Assembly: GCF_014212495.1 (NCBI RefSeq)
Contig: NZ_JACKZC010000007.1
Location: forward strand, 62,001-126,000
Source of the DNA: Pontibacter sp. Tf4
GTDB taxonomy: Bacteria; Bacteroidota; Bacteroidia; Cytophagales; Hymenobacteraceae
DNA length: 64,000 nucleotides
Direction: 5' to 3'
The notes under the pieces are model-generated. The model did not search any database. It saw only the letters and a list, made by a program, of their open reading frames with translations, and was not told where the DNA came from. Position 1 is the stretch's first letter. Each line of letters starts with the position of its first letter. The translations under genes and the position numbers were made by a program. This document shows, piece by piece, positions 1 to 8,109 of the stretch.

Positions 1-1025
1 GCTGCCTGCATAATCAGGTCGCCCATTGGCGCTGAACCGGGGTTCCAGTCGGTGGCAATGGCAACACAAAGTCCGCCATCCAGCATTCTACGGGCCGGCG
101 CATAATGCATACCCAATCCCAATGATGCACCCGGCAACACAGTCGCAACCACACCTGCCTCTTTTAGTAAAGCAATTTCTTCATCGCCGCTGGCTTCCAG
201 GTGGTCAGCGCTCACGGCACCTACTTCGGCAGCTACTCTGCTCCCATCGGTACTAAACTGATCGGCATGTACGGTTATATCAAAGCCTAACTCCTTTGCA
301 GCTGTTAAATACTCCAAAGATTCCTGCTCGGTAAAGGCTGTGTCTTCTATAAAAATGTCCACCCGGTCGGCCAGTCCCTGTTCTTTCACCTGAGGCAACA
401 GTTCTTCCAAAATGTGCTGTAAGTAAACGTTGGAATCGGTGTGCTCCGGTGGGCGCATGTGAGCAGCCAGGCAGGTCGGAACCAGGTCCAGCTCGTGATG
501 CTTGTTTACCAGCCTGATCGCTTCCAGCATTTTCAGCTCTTCTTCTACCGTCAGGCCATAGCCGCTTTTTACTTCGCAGGTAGTTACGCCTTCATTCAGG
601 TGTCTGTCGCAGCGTTTTTTCAGCAGGTCAACCAGCTCCACAACGGTTGCTTCGCGTGTTTTACGTACGCTGTCCAGTATACCGCCGCCGCTACGGGCAA
701 TCTCCAGGTAAGATTTTCCGGCCACACGCATGGCGTAGTCGTTGGCGCGAGAGCCTGCAAAGCATATATGTGTATGTGAATCGATCAAACCAGGCATGAG
801 CACCATAGGTTCGCTTATTTTCTCGAGTTTGTAATGCTCTTCCTGCGCTACTTTCAGCAGTACATTATACTTGCCGATAAGTTTTATCTTTCCATCACAA
901 ACCACAACACCACCCTCTTCAATTACTTCCAGTTCTTCATCGGTAATCGGTCCGGCTTCCGGCAAATTAGCCATGGTCAGGATCTGGGTAAAAGGACCGA
1001 TTAAAGTGTAGTTTTCGTGGTTCAT
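1..1025 (-). CDS. hutI: Imidazolonepropionase HutI, 3' end outside window
   Basis: This is the cytoplasmic imidazolonepropionase of histidine degradation, which hydrolyses 4-imidazolone-5-propanoate to N-formimino-L-glutamate. About 341 codons are visible. The family is usually near 410 residues, so roughly the last 70 residues lie beyond the left edge. The amidohydrolase metal motif DSHTH is at residues 82-86, followed by LAAHMRPPEH, VHADQFS and SADHLEASG, which carry further metal and substrate contacts. The ATG at 1025 is preceded by the leader AACTATAAACT, one of several such leaders in the window. The gene runs in the same direction as hutU, but a 0.66-kb repeat block separates them, so co-transcription is uncertain. 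The identification is firm. Confidence 0.95.
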   Translation of the reverse strand, partial: MNHENYTLIGPFTQILTMANLPEAGPITDEELEVIEEGGVVVCDGKIKLIGKYNVLLKVAQEEHYKLEKISEPMVLMPGLIDSHTHICFAGSRANDYAMRVAGKSYLEIARSGGGILDSVRKTREATVVELVDLLKKRCDRHLNEGVTTCEVKSGYGLTVEEELKMLEAIRLVNKHHELDLVPTCLAAHMRPPEHTDSNVYLQHILEELLPQVKEQGLADRVDIFIEDTAFTEQESLEYLTAAKELGFDITVHADQFSTDGSRVAAEVGAVSADHLEASGDEEIALLKEAGVVATVLPGASLGLGMHYAPARRMLDGGLCVAIATDWNPGSAPMGDLIMQA

Positions 1026-1088
1026 AGTTTATAGTTGTAATTAGAAAGTTTTATACTGATGTTATCGGATTTATAGTTGAATTTTCTT

Positions 1089-1688
1089 GTCATTTCGAAC
1101 ACTCTTGAGGCGGAGCCGAAGAGAGCCAGCGTAGCTGTAGAAATCTATCTCAAACTAAAGTTTATATTCAGTCATGTCGAGCGATAGCCGAGACATCTTA
1201 TAAGTCCTATAGCTAACTATAGTTGCCATTTGCCACAAGCAGTCTATTCTATAGTTATTGCTTATCCTGGGAGCTCTACTCACCTATTGTGCTATAGTTA
1301 GCTTTGGTGCGCTCCCGGCCGCGGAGCCCCGTCTTCGGGCATCGCGCGGTGTATATTTCTTTTGCTCCTACGTCGCAATGCCTGACGGCGCCAAAAATCT
1401 ACAAGGCGCTCAACCCAAAGACTGTGATCACTCGATAGCTACAGCTCTTATAGTTTGATAGGTTATAGTTGCTTGGCGTTTCCGCGGTATTAGTTCCATG
1501 GGGACAGGTAAACCTGTCCTATTCGTGGTTTGAAACTATAGCACCATTGTTTAAACTATAGCAATAGCCGAAATTGTCCCCTTGAGGGGACTATAGGGGT
1601 GTTAAAGCAGCAACTATAGAACTATGGCTCAACTACTACAATGCACCAAAACTCCCTCTCCTGTTTTTAGGAGAGGGCTGGGGTGAGG
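1089..1688 (-). repeat. Composite hairpin-repeat block A
   Basis: This gap between hutU and hutI holds no gene. It contains the same modules as blocks B to E, but inverted: read on the minus strand it begins at the hutU stop codon with the CCTCACCCCAGCCCTCTCC module, then the CCCCTcaaGGGG module, a GGACAGGT/ACCTGTCC palindrome (1502-1519), the 125-bp structured element (1306-1430), the GAGCTCCCAGGA module and the AGATAGATTTCT...CGAAATGAC module. CTATAG copies separate the modules. The minus-strand direction matches both flanking genes. An open frame at 1258-1458 lies wholly inside the repeats and is not taken as a gene. Confidence 0.85.
1306..1430 (-). repeat. Three-way-junction structured element, copy A
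   Basis: Read on the minus strand, this copy has the shared head CAGTCTTTGGGTTGAGCGCC and tail GCGCGATGCCCGAAGACGGG. Helix P1 has arms TTGTAGATTTTT and AGAAATATACAC, with 10 of 12 positions paired. It encloses P2 (CGCC/GGCA, three pairs) and P3 (TTGC/GCAA around a 9-nt loop), with the constant GG and single A joints found in all copies. A distal hairpin GCTCC/GGGAGC replaces the CTCC/GGAG of the other copies. The copy is sense to hutU upstream. See the finding on covariation. Confidence 0.75.
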
Positions 1689-3401
1689 TTAAATCTTCAA
1701 CCCAAATTTTTCTGCATTATCCTGCGCGGTTTCATAGCCGGCGTCGGCGTGGCGGAAAATACCCATGGCCGGATCGTTGTGCAGTACGCGGCTCAGGCAA
1801 CGGTCGGCACGTTCGGTACCATCTGCCAGAATTACCATACCCGCATGCTGCGAATAACCGATACCTACGCCACCGCCGTGGTGGAACGATACCCAGGTAG
1901 CACCACTCGCCGTATTCGACATTAGGTTAAGCAATGGCCAATCCGACACGGCATCAGAGCCATCCAGCATTCCTTCGGTTTCGCGGTACGGCGATGCAAC
2001 AGAACCGCAGTCCAGGTGGTCACGACCGATCACGATTGGAGCTTTTACTTTACCTTCGCGTACCAGTTGGTTGAACAGCAAGCCAGCTTTTTCACGCTCG
2101 CCCATGCCCAGCCAGCAAATGCGGCAAGGCAGTCCCTGGAACGCTACTTTCTCTTCCGCTTCGTCCAGCCACTTGATCATGTGCTCATTTTCCGGGAACA
2201 GCTCTTTCAGGGCTGCATCGGTTACTTTTATGTCTTCCGGGTCGCCAGACAAGGCAGCCCAACGGAAAGGTCCTTTGCCTTCGCAGAACAGCGGACGCAT
2301 GTATTCCGGCACGAAGCCCGGTATGTTAAAGGCATTTTTCTCGCCGCCCTGCTGTGCAAACTCGCGCAGGTTATTTCCATAATCAAAGGTGCGACTCCCG
2401 CGCTTCTGTAATTCCAGCATAAAGCCCACGTGGCGCGCCATGCTCTTCAGAGAGCGGGCTTTGTATTCCTGCGGATCGCTTTCGCGCAGTGCCTTTGCTT
2501 CTTCTAACGTCAGGCCGTTTGGTACATAACCGTTAATCGGGTCGTGTGCCGAAGTCTGGTCTGTTAAAATCTCCGGGGTAATGTTATCCTGAATCAGTCT
2601 TTCCAGCACATCGCCGATATCGCCAACCAGACCAATTGAGATCGCTTCGCCTTTTTCCTTGGCTTCTAAGGCCCAGCGCTTGGCTTCCTCGTAGTCGTAG
2701 GTCATTTTGTCGATGTAGCGGGTTTCGAGGCGTTTTTTGATGCGCTCCGGATCGATATCAACACCCAGGAAAGTAGCGCCGGCTATAGTTGCCGCCAGTG
2801 GTTGTGCGCCACCCATACCGCCTAAACCGCCGGTTACCAGCAGTTTGTGACGCAGGTCGCCGTTAAAGTGTATTCTTCCGCAGGCAGCAAAGGTCTCGTA
2901 CGTACCCTGCAAAATACCCTGCGTACCAATGTAAATCCAGCTGCCGGCTGTCATCTGCCCGTACATCATCAGGCCACGCTCGCGCAACTCGTTAAAGTGC
3001 TCCCAGGTAGCCCAATGCGGTACCAAGTTTGAGTTGGCAATTAGCACACGTGGCGCTTCGGCATGGGTTCTTACTTTACCAACCGGCTTGCCCGACTGCA
3101 CCAGCAAACTCTCGTCTTCTTCCAGGTTCAGCAGCACTTCAATTATCTTCTGCGCGTCCTGTACCGTGCGCGCCGCTTGCCCAATACCACCATACACAAC
3201 CAGCCTCGAAGGGTCTTCAGCTACTTCGTCGGTCAGGTTGTTGAGGAACATGCGCAGGGCTGCCTCCGATTGCCAGTTTTTGGCGTTCAGTTCCGGGCCG
3301 GTTGGCGGAATATAAGTCGGATGATTGGCGTATTTCTGTATAAACTCGCTAACCGATAAGCCGGAGCGTTGAATCGTTTCTGTTACTGGTGCAGTATTCA
3401 T
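1689..3401 (-). CDS. hutU: Urocanate hydratase HutU
   Basis: This enzyme adds water to urocanate to give imidazolonepropionate, the substrate of HutI, using tightly bound NAD in the cytoplasm. The 570 residues are close to the usual 555-560. Visible family features are [16 protein letters not shown] near residue 68, the NAD-binding stretch [19 protein letters not shown] near 190-210, and [12 protein letters not shown] at 425-436. The region [18 protein letters not shown] follows towards the C-terminus. The ATG at 3401 has the leader CAAACT directly before it. The stop codon TAA is shared with the first base pairs of repeat block A. An in-frame CTATAG motif encodes ATIAG. A histidine ammonia-lyase gene is not in the window. 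Confidence 0.97.
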   Translation of the reverse strand: MNTAPVTETIQRSGLSVSEFIQKYANHPTYIPPTGPELNAKNWQSEAALRMFLNNLTDEVAEDPSRLVVYGGIGQAARTVQDAQKIIEVLLNLEEDESLLVQSGKPVGKVRTHAEAPRVLIANSNLVPHWATWEHFNELRERGLMMYGQMTAGSWIYIGTQGILQGTYETFAACGRIHFNGDLRHKLLVTGGLGGMGGAQPLAATIAGATFLGVDIDPERIKKRLETRYIDKMTYDYEEAKRWALEAKEKGEAISIGLVGDIGDVLERLIQDNITPEILTDQTSAHDPINGYVPNGLTLEEAKALRESDPQEYKARSLKSMARHVGFMLELQKRGSRTFDYGNNLREFAQQGGEKNAFNIPGFVPEYMRPLFCEGKGPFRWAALSGDPEDIKVTDAALKELFPENEHMIKWLDEAEEKVAFQGLPCRICWLGMGEREKAGLLFNQLVREGKVKAPIVIGRDHLDCGSVASPYRETEGMLDGSDAVSDWPLLNLMSNTASGATWVSFHHGGGVGIGYSQHAGMVILADGTERADRCLSRVLHNDPAMGIFRHADAGYETAQDNAEKFGLKI

Positions 3402-3521
3402 AGTTTGTCTTAAAATATATGCTACTTCAATATTCTTAAAAATAAAGCAAAAAGGATAGCAAAATCGTCTTAATTTAGGGTAAATGCTTCCTCGCTGAAG
3501 TTATCTGTAACTATAAACGCC

Positions 3522-4142
3522 ATGTTCCATCTGCCCATTACTTCTTTAAAAGCACAATTCGGCGATATCGATATTTACCTGTTCGACCAGCTGTTGAAAG
3601 GACGGATACAGAAAGGCATGAAGCTGCTTGATGCTGGTTGTGGCAACGGCAGAAACGTGTATTACCTGATGCAGGCCGGCGTAAAAGTGTACGGAGCCGA
3701 TGTTTCAGAAACAGCTATCGAAAAGGTAAAGCAACTGGCAAGAGAGTTGGCTCCTACCCTGCCTGCACGCAATTATTTAGTTGCTGACTTGGAGAATTTA
3801 CCTTTTGAGAACGCTGCTTTTGATGTTGTGATCTGCAGTGCCGTACTCCATTTTGCCAGAAGTGAGGAACACTTTAAAACTATAGTTTCCGAGCTATGGC
3901 GTGTGCTGAAACCGGGCGGCATGCTGTTTTGCAGGTTCAGTACAACGATAGGTTTGGAAGGGAAATTACAGCATCTGGAGGGCCGCTTCTACCGCATGGC
4001 ACACGGGCCAGTCTGGTTTTTAGCAGACGAGCAGATGTTAATAGAACTGGAAAAGCAACTTGGCGCAGAACGCCTTGATCCACTGAAAACAACTATAGTT
4101 GAACAAGATAGAAGCATGACGACGTGGGTGCTTAAGAAATAG
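3522..4142 (+). CDS. Class I SAM-dependent methyltransferase
   Basis: The 206-residue protein has a Rossmann methyltransferase fold of the Methyltransf_11/25 type. The SAM-binding motif I, LLDAGCGNGRN, is at residues 35-45, the acidic end of strand 2 at YGADVS, and motif IV-like sequence at DVVICSAVLHFA. The following ELWRVLKPGGMLF is the typical post-motif. No substrate can be inferred. The gene stands alone, divergent from hutU, with ATG at 3522 behind a GTAACTATAAACGCC leader. Two AACTATAGTT copies inside it (3878 and 4091) are read as Thr-Ile-Val. It ends facing the thioesterase gene across a 140-bp inverted repeat. Confidence 0.85.
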   Translation: MFHLPITSLKAQFGDIDIYLFDQLLKGRIQKGMKLLDAGCGNGRNVYYLMQAGVKVYGADVSETAIEKVKQLARELAPTLPARNYLVADLENLPFENAAFDVVICSAVLHFARSEEHFKTIVSELWRVLKPGGMLFCRFSTTIGLEGKLQHLEGRFYRMAHGPVWFLADEQMLIELEKQLGAERLDPLKTTIVEQDRSMTTWVLKK

Positions 4143-4148
4143 TAGTTT

Positions 4149-4288
4149 CATGGCGCGAGTGTCTTCGCTCGTGTCGAACTATAGTTGGGCGTCCCGCCCA
4201 GTTAAAGTACGCTCAATTAACTATAGTTATAAAAAAGGGGCCAGAGGCCCCACTATAAAAAGTCACGAGCGAGGACGCTCGCGCCATG
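4149..4288. repeat. Inverted repeat between convergent genes
   Basis: The arms read CATGGCGCGAGTGTCTTCGC at the left and the imperfect reverse complement GCGAGGACGCTCGCGCCATG at the right. Each arm is itself a small hairpin (GCGAG...CTCGT). Between them lie GGGCGtccCGCCC, two AACTATAGTT palindromes (4177 and 4219) and a GGGGCCagaGGCCCC hairpin. Its position between two convergent stop codons suggests a two-way terminator. The GCGCGAG module recurs at about 29.71, 48.90 and 58.98 kb, so it belongs to the dispersed hairpin family. Confidence 0.7.
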
Positions 4289-4293
4289 CTTAT

Positions 4294-4728
4294 TTACTCC
4301 ATCTCCTCAAAATCAGCGCTTCGTTTGATCTGCATAAAGTGTTCTGCCAGTTCGTCTGGTAAGGCGGTTAGTTTGCGTTTCAGTACATCCATCCAGGCGC
4401 CATCCACCACTATAACAGCGGCTTTAACGCCATCTTTCTTAAAAATTTCGTGCCGGATGGACCAGCGGGAGCCGTCTTTCCGGGCTTTGCTCAACTCGGT
4501 GGTCACAGTTATCGTTTCGTTTGCGCCTATCTCGCGCAGGTAAGTAGTCTCTTCTCTGAAAAGGATCGGGCCGATGTGCAGTTTCTGAAAAACCCTCATG
4601 TCTAAGCCCATTTCTTCTAAAATCTCTAAACGGGCTTGTGCAGCAAAATCGGCGTAGGCAGAGTGGCGCATGTGCATGTTGGCATCCAGGTGCGACCACA
4701 TTACTTTGCCTGTGTAGGTATGGTTCAT
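4294..4728 (-). CDS. Acyl-CoA thioesterase, 4HBT hot-dog family
   Basis: The 144-residue protein resembles 4-hydroxybenzoyl-CoA thioesterase-like hot-dog proteins that hydrolyse acyl-CoA thioesters. The active-site segment is WSHLDANMHMRHSAYADF near residues 11-28, with the Asp/His pattern of the family, followed by the long helix FAAQARLEILEEMGLD. The frame is open further upstream, but the ATG at 4728 fits the start of the hot-dog fold. The upstream extension would also run into the terminator hairpin of the alcohol dehydrogenase gene. The leader is CAACTATAAACATAACC. The substrate cannot be told from sequence. Confidence 0.8.
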   Translation of the reverse strand: MNHTYTGKVMWSHLDANMHMRHSAYADFAAQARLEILEEMGLDMRVFQKLHIGPILFREETTYLREIGANETITVTTELSKARKDGSRWSIRHEIFKKDGVKAAVIVVDGAWMDVLKRKLTALPDELAEHFMQIKRSADFEEME

Positions 4729-4754
4729 GGTTATGTTTATAGTTGGAAAATGAT

Positions 4755-4790
4755 CAAATAAAACGGCTTCCACTATAGTAGCAGAAGCCG
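4755..4790 (-). terminator. Terminator of the alcohol dehydrogenase gene
   Basis: On the minus strand CGGCTTC and GAAGCCG form a 7-bp stem around a loop that contains a CTATAG core, followed by TTTTATTT. It lies about 20 bases after the dehydrogenase stop codon and ends before the thioesterase start. Confidence 0.7.
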
Positions 4791-4812
4791 CCTTCAATAT
4801 AGTTTATAGTTC

Positions 4813-5856
4813 TTACAAAGTCGCCATGTCAATCACGAACCTGTACTTCACATCGCTGCGCAACATGCGTTCGTAGGCCGTGTTAATTTCAGCAATCGGA
4901 ATCAGTTCGATGTCGGACATGATGTTGTGTTCGGCGCAGAAATCGAGCATTTCCTGCGTTTCCTGAATACCCCCGATCATAGAACCCACCAGGCGCTTAC
5001 GACGGGCAATCAGGCTGAAACCTGCAACCGGAGATGGCTCCGGTGGCGCACCCAGCAGGATCATGGTTCCATCACGCTTCAGCATCGAGAGGTATAGGTT
5101 ATAGTCGTGCGGTGCTGAAACTGTATCGATGATAAAGTCGAAGGAATTGCGCAGGCTCTTCAGCGTTTCCGGGTCTTTGGTAACGGCAAAGTTGTGAGCT
5201 CCCAAGTCGCGGGCATCCTGCTCTTTGTTTGGGGATGTGCTCAGCACGGTTACTTCGGCACCTTTGGCAGCAGCAATTTTAACCGCCATGTGGCCCAGTC
5301 CGCCCAAACCAACTATACCTACTCTGTGGCCTTTACCAATCTCCCATTGCATAATAGGCGAATAGGTCGTGATGCCGGCACAAAGCAACGGCGCCGTACG
5401 GGCCAGGTCCAGGTTTTTCGGCACTTTAAGGGTATAGTTCTCATCCACCACAATGTGCGACGAATAGCCACCGTAGGTAATAGTTTTGCCATCGCGTTCA
5501 TAGCTGCTGTACGTACCTACATTGTGCACTTCGCAATATTGCTCTAAGCCTTCCTTGCAACTATGGCACTCACGGCACGAGTCTACAAAACAGCCCACGC
5601 CAGCCAGGTCGCCTGCTTTAAACTTCTTTACTTTACTGCCTACTTTAGTTACCACACCCACAATTTCGTGACCGGGAACCAACGGGTACATGGCGCCGCC
5701 CCACTCGTTGCGCACCTGGTGCAGGTCGGAGTGGCAAACCCCACAGTACTTTATCTCGATCTGCACATCGTGTTCCCCAACTTCGCGGCGCTCAAAATCC
5801 CATGGGCCCAGCGGGCTGGTCGGGTCGAAGGCGGCGTATGCTTTAGCTTTACTCAT
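4813..5856 (-). CDS. Zinc-dependent NAD(P) alcohol dehydrogenase, YahK/CAD type
   Basis: The 347-residue medium-chain dehydrogenase most likely reduces aldehydes or oxidises alcohols in the cytoplasm with NADP(H), as YahK and cinnamyl-alcohol dehydrogenase relatives do. The catalytic zinc ligands are expected at Cys41 (CGVCHSD) and His63 (PGHE). The structural zinc is held by Cys94, Cys97, Cys100 and Cys108 in SCRECHSCKEGLEQYC. The nucleotide-binding loop GIVGLGGLGHMAVKIA and the C-terminal YERMLRSDVKYRFVIDM are typical of the subfamily. The ATG at 5856 has the leader AACTATAAACT. The gene stands alone, with its own terminator downstream. Substrate range is unknown. Confidence 0.9.
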   Translation of the reverse strand: MSKAKAYAAFDPTSPLGPWDFERREVGEHDVQIEIKYCGVCHSDLHQVRNEWGGAMYPLVPGHEIVGVVTKVGSKVKKFKAGDLAGVGCFVDSCRECHSCKEGLEQYCEVHNVGTYSSYERDGKTITYGGYSSHIVVDENYTLKVPKNLDLARTAPLLCAGITTYSPIMQWEIGKGHRVGIVGLGGLGHMAVKIAAAKGAEVTVLSTSPNKEQDARDLGAHNFAVTKDPETLKSLRNSFDFIIDTVSAPHDYNLYLSMLKRDGTMILLGAPPEPSPVAGFSLIARRKRLVGSMIGGIQETQEMLDFCAEHNIMSDIELIPIAEINTAYERMLRSDVKYRFVIDMATL

Positions 5857-5922
5857 AGTTTATAGTTTGTTTTAATGGTTTCTGATGAACAGGATGAAGG
5901 TTTATTTGTTCAGGCTGATATC

Positions 5923-6825
5923 CTATAGTTTGATCTTACAGAAATGAGCCGGAACACCTTTAACTCCCGGTTTTACGGCAAATATACCACCGCTCGCCGG
6001 ATACTTTTTTAAGTCTTTCTCAGAAAGACCTTCGGTTCCGGTTGTAATGTAGAGCGTATCCAGGTTTTTGCCGCCAAAGGCGCAGGCGGTAGTTTGCGGT
6101 ACCGGCACGGTTATTTTTTGCAGCAACTCTCCTGATTTCGGGTTATAGTTTAAAACAGCTCCTCCGCCGTGCAAAACTATCCAGATGTTATCATTTTCAT
6201 CAATGGCCATACCATCCGGCGAACCTTCCGATTTTTCGATCTTCACTACTACCCTACCGTTGTTGATCTCGCCACTTTCGAGGTCAAAATCAAATGCCTG
6301 CACCTGTTGCGAGCGGGTGTCGATGAAGTACATGGTCTTGTTATCCGCTGTCCAGACAATGCCATTGGAGATGGTCAGGTTATCCAGCATCTGAACTATA
6401 GTTTTGTCCAGATCCATCCGGTAAAGTACAGCAGTGCCTTTGCGTTTATCCAGCGCCATGGTTCCCACCCAAAACCTGCCGGCAGCATCGCATTTGCCAT
6501 CATTAAAACGGATATCATTTTCCTGTATGGGATGTGCTACAAAACTAAGCTCGCCGGTTTGGGTGTCGATCCTGTGGATTCCATTCTGCAAAGCGACCAC
6601 TGCACCGCCCCGCTCCAGCGGAACTATAGTTCCGACCCGCTCTTTCACGTCAAAGGTTTTGTTTTCGCCGGTTTCCGGGTTAAAGATGTGGAGTTTCCGG
6701 CCTTCTATATCTACCCAATAAAGCACATTTTCTGTCGGGTGCCAGATCGGCCCCTCTGCCAAGGTAGCTTTGGCATCCAGTACCAGTTCAGCTTTTTTAG
6801 TCTGTATTCCTGAATTGAAGTTCAT
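5923..6825 (-). CDS. SMP-30/gluconolactonase-family protein
   Basis: The 300-residue six-bladed beta-propeller belongs to the SMP-30/LRE family, which includes gluconolactonases that open sugar lactones with a bound divalent metal. Family segments are LAEGPIWHPTENVLYWVDI (with the metal-binding Glu), FNDGKCDAAGRFWVGTM, SNGIVWTADNKTMYFIDT and GSPDGMAIDENDNIWI. The frame extends to 6873, but that extension overlaps the terminator hairpin of the cytochrome gene, so the ATG at 6825 is preferred. If the upstream start were used it would add a short hydrophobic N-terminus. Two AACTATAGTT copies are read in frame as Thr-Ile-Val. The actual lactone is unknown. Confidence 0.85.
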   Translation of the reverse strand: MNFNSGIQTKKAELVLDAKATLAEGPIWHPTENVLYWVDIEGRKLHIFNPETGENKTFDVKERVGTIVPLERGGAVVALQNGIHRIDTQTGELSFVAHPIQENDIRFNDGKCDAAGRFWVGTMALDKRKGTAVLYRMDLDKTIVQMLDNLTISNGIVWTADNKTMYFIDTRSQQVQAFDFDLESGEINNGRVVVKIEKSEGSPDGMAIDENDNIWIVLHGGGAVLNYNPKSGELLQKITVPVPQTTACAFGGKNLDTLYITTGTEGLSEKDLKKYPASGGIFAVKPGVKGVPAHFCKIKL

Positions 6826-6845
6826 ACCCAACAAAAACGGAATTG

Positions 6846-6893
6846 CAAAAGAAAAGGCTGAAAACTGCCGCACCGGACAATTTTCAGCCTTTA
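6846..6893 (-). terminator. Terminator of the cytochrome c gene
   Basis: On the minus strand AAAGGCTGAAAAttG pairs with CagTTTTCAGCCTTT, followed by TCTTTTG. It begins 20 bases after the cytochrome stop codon and reaches into the region just before the SMP-30 gene. Confidence 0.8.
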
Positions 6894-6913
6894 CATTAGT
6901 AGCAGACCTGCGC

Positions 6914-7390
6914 TTATTTGTTCAGAGACAGCACGTAACGGGCAATGTTCTGCGCGTCTTCTTTCTTCATATCTGCGTGCGGAGGCATTGGGATCTCACC
7001 CCAGACGCCGGAGCCACCCTTAATGATCTTCTCAGCCAGGTAATCTACGTTCTTGTCGTTAAACTCATATTTAGCAGCTACATCGTTGTAAGATGGCCCC
7101 ACCACTTTCTGTTCTACTTTATGGCAGGCAAGGCAGTCTGATTTGGCCATCAGGGCCGTAGCTACTTCTTCGTACTGGTTCTTCGGTTCGGCTGGTGCTG
7201 TAGCAGCAGAGTCCGTCATTTCGTTGGTGGCAGCTGTTGCACCGGTTTTGGTCTGCGGCGCGTTCTTCATAGCAGTAGCTACAGAGTCGCGGTAATCCTG
7301 CTCATAATAACGGTCGTATTCCGATTTTTTATCGCTACCACAGGCTGCGAGCACCGCACAGCAGGTTACGGTGAATAATAGCTTTTTCAT
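6914..7390 (-). CDS. Small c-type cytochrome lipoprotein
   Basis: The 158-residue precursor starts MKKLLFTVTCCAVLAAC, a lipoprotein signal with the lipidated Cys at 17, so it should sit on a membrane facing the periplasm. A low-complexity acidic and Thr/Ala linker of about 60 residues follows. The C-terminal class I cytochrome c domain has the haem motif CLACH at 86-90 and the expected axial Met in IPMPPH near 135. This resembles cytochrome c-551/c-552 electron carriers. The ATG at 7390 is preferred over an in-frame ATG 24 bases upstream because it gives a proper signal peptide. No oxidase or reductase partner is adjacent. Confidence 0.9.
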   Translation of the reverse strand: MKKLLFTVTCCAVLAACGSDKKSEYDRYYEQDYRDSVATAMKNAPQTKTGATAATNEMTDSAATAPAEPKNQYEEVATALMAKSDCLACHKVEQKVVGPSYNDVAAKYEFNDKNVDYLAEKIIKGGSGVWGEIPMPPHADMKKEDAQNIARYVLSLNK

Positions 7391-7633
7391 GCGTTTGGTA
7401 TTTATGTTTTGCAATGTGAGTACGTACTACAGGCACAAAATTAGCCTTTAACTATAGCCAAGCAAATTATATTACAAAAAGCGCATATTCCTGCTACCGG
7501 CTACTGTAACCGATACCGGTTTTGCTGCTGTTTTGTTGTGAAACGGCATCTTTTAGCTCCCTACTACTTTGTTCTGTTGCAGACTGCATGCGTGCCTGAC
7601 CAGCTTCCGGATGCGGTTAACCAGGGCCTGCTG

Positions 7634-7888
7634 CTACCTTTCCAGCTCACCTATATTCACCTCATTTAGGTAGGGCTCAAAAATAGCTATTTTGCTGGCG
7701 GCCTCTTTAAACGTACTGAACACCTGCGCCTGCTCGCCGCTCCATAGTTCCACAAAACGGTCGTTCAGGGCAAACAGCGTTACATGCCATTGCCCGTATC
7801 GCCGGCTGGCAACTATAGTTCCGGTTTTGGCAATCACTTCGGCCTGGCTCCGGAATGGCAGCCGCTCAAACATCGAATATTCCAGCAT
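7634..7888 (-). CDS. Conserved-looking small protein of unknown function
   Basis: This 84-residue protein is not recognised. It has no signal peptide or membrane segment. The sequence mixes beta-type segments (GQWHVTLFALNDRFVELW) with a helical C-terminus (TFKEAASKIAIFEPYL), which suggests a small folded cytoplasmic domain. A second in-frame ATG lies five codons downstream. An in-frame AACTATAGTT at 7811 encodes Thr-Ile-Val, as in undoubted genes nearby, which weakly supports its being coding. It stands alone between the cytochrome and M28 peptidase genes. Confidence 0.6.
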   Translation of the reverse strand: MLEYSMFERLPFRSQAEVIAKTGTIVASRRYGQWHVTLFALNDRFVELWSGEQAQVFSTFKEAASKIAIFEPYLNEVNIGELER

Positions 7889-8109
7889 CTATCGTTCTCC
7901 CTGGTATGCTTATGTAAGTACGAATACGGGCAATTAGTTTCTGTAAAACTATAAAAATACAGGCGCAGGCAGCATTAAACCAACAATTGACCCATGTTAT
8001 AACTGCAATTCAGAATATTCAGGTTTTCAGATTAAACCTTTATGCCTAACTTGACTCTAAACCCTGAACAAAATAAACTATCATTGCTAATCACCCTTAT
8101 CTTACCTGT

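Noticed and set aside
1258..1458. Open frame of 66 codons in block A
   Set aside because: It lies entirely in the inverted structured element and its flanks, which are repeated elsewhere with different bases and no conserved frame.
6826..6873. Upstream start of the SMP-30 gene adding a hydrophobic N-terminus
   Set aside because: The extension overlaps the terminator hairpin of the cytochrome gene, and the family fold starts after the downstream ATG.
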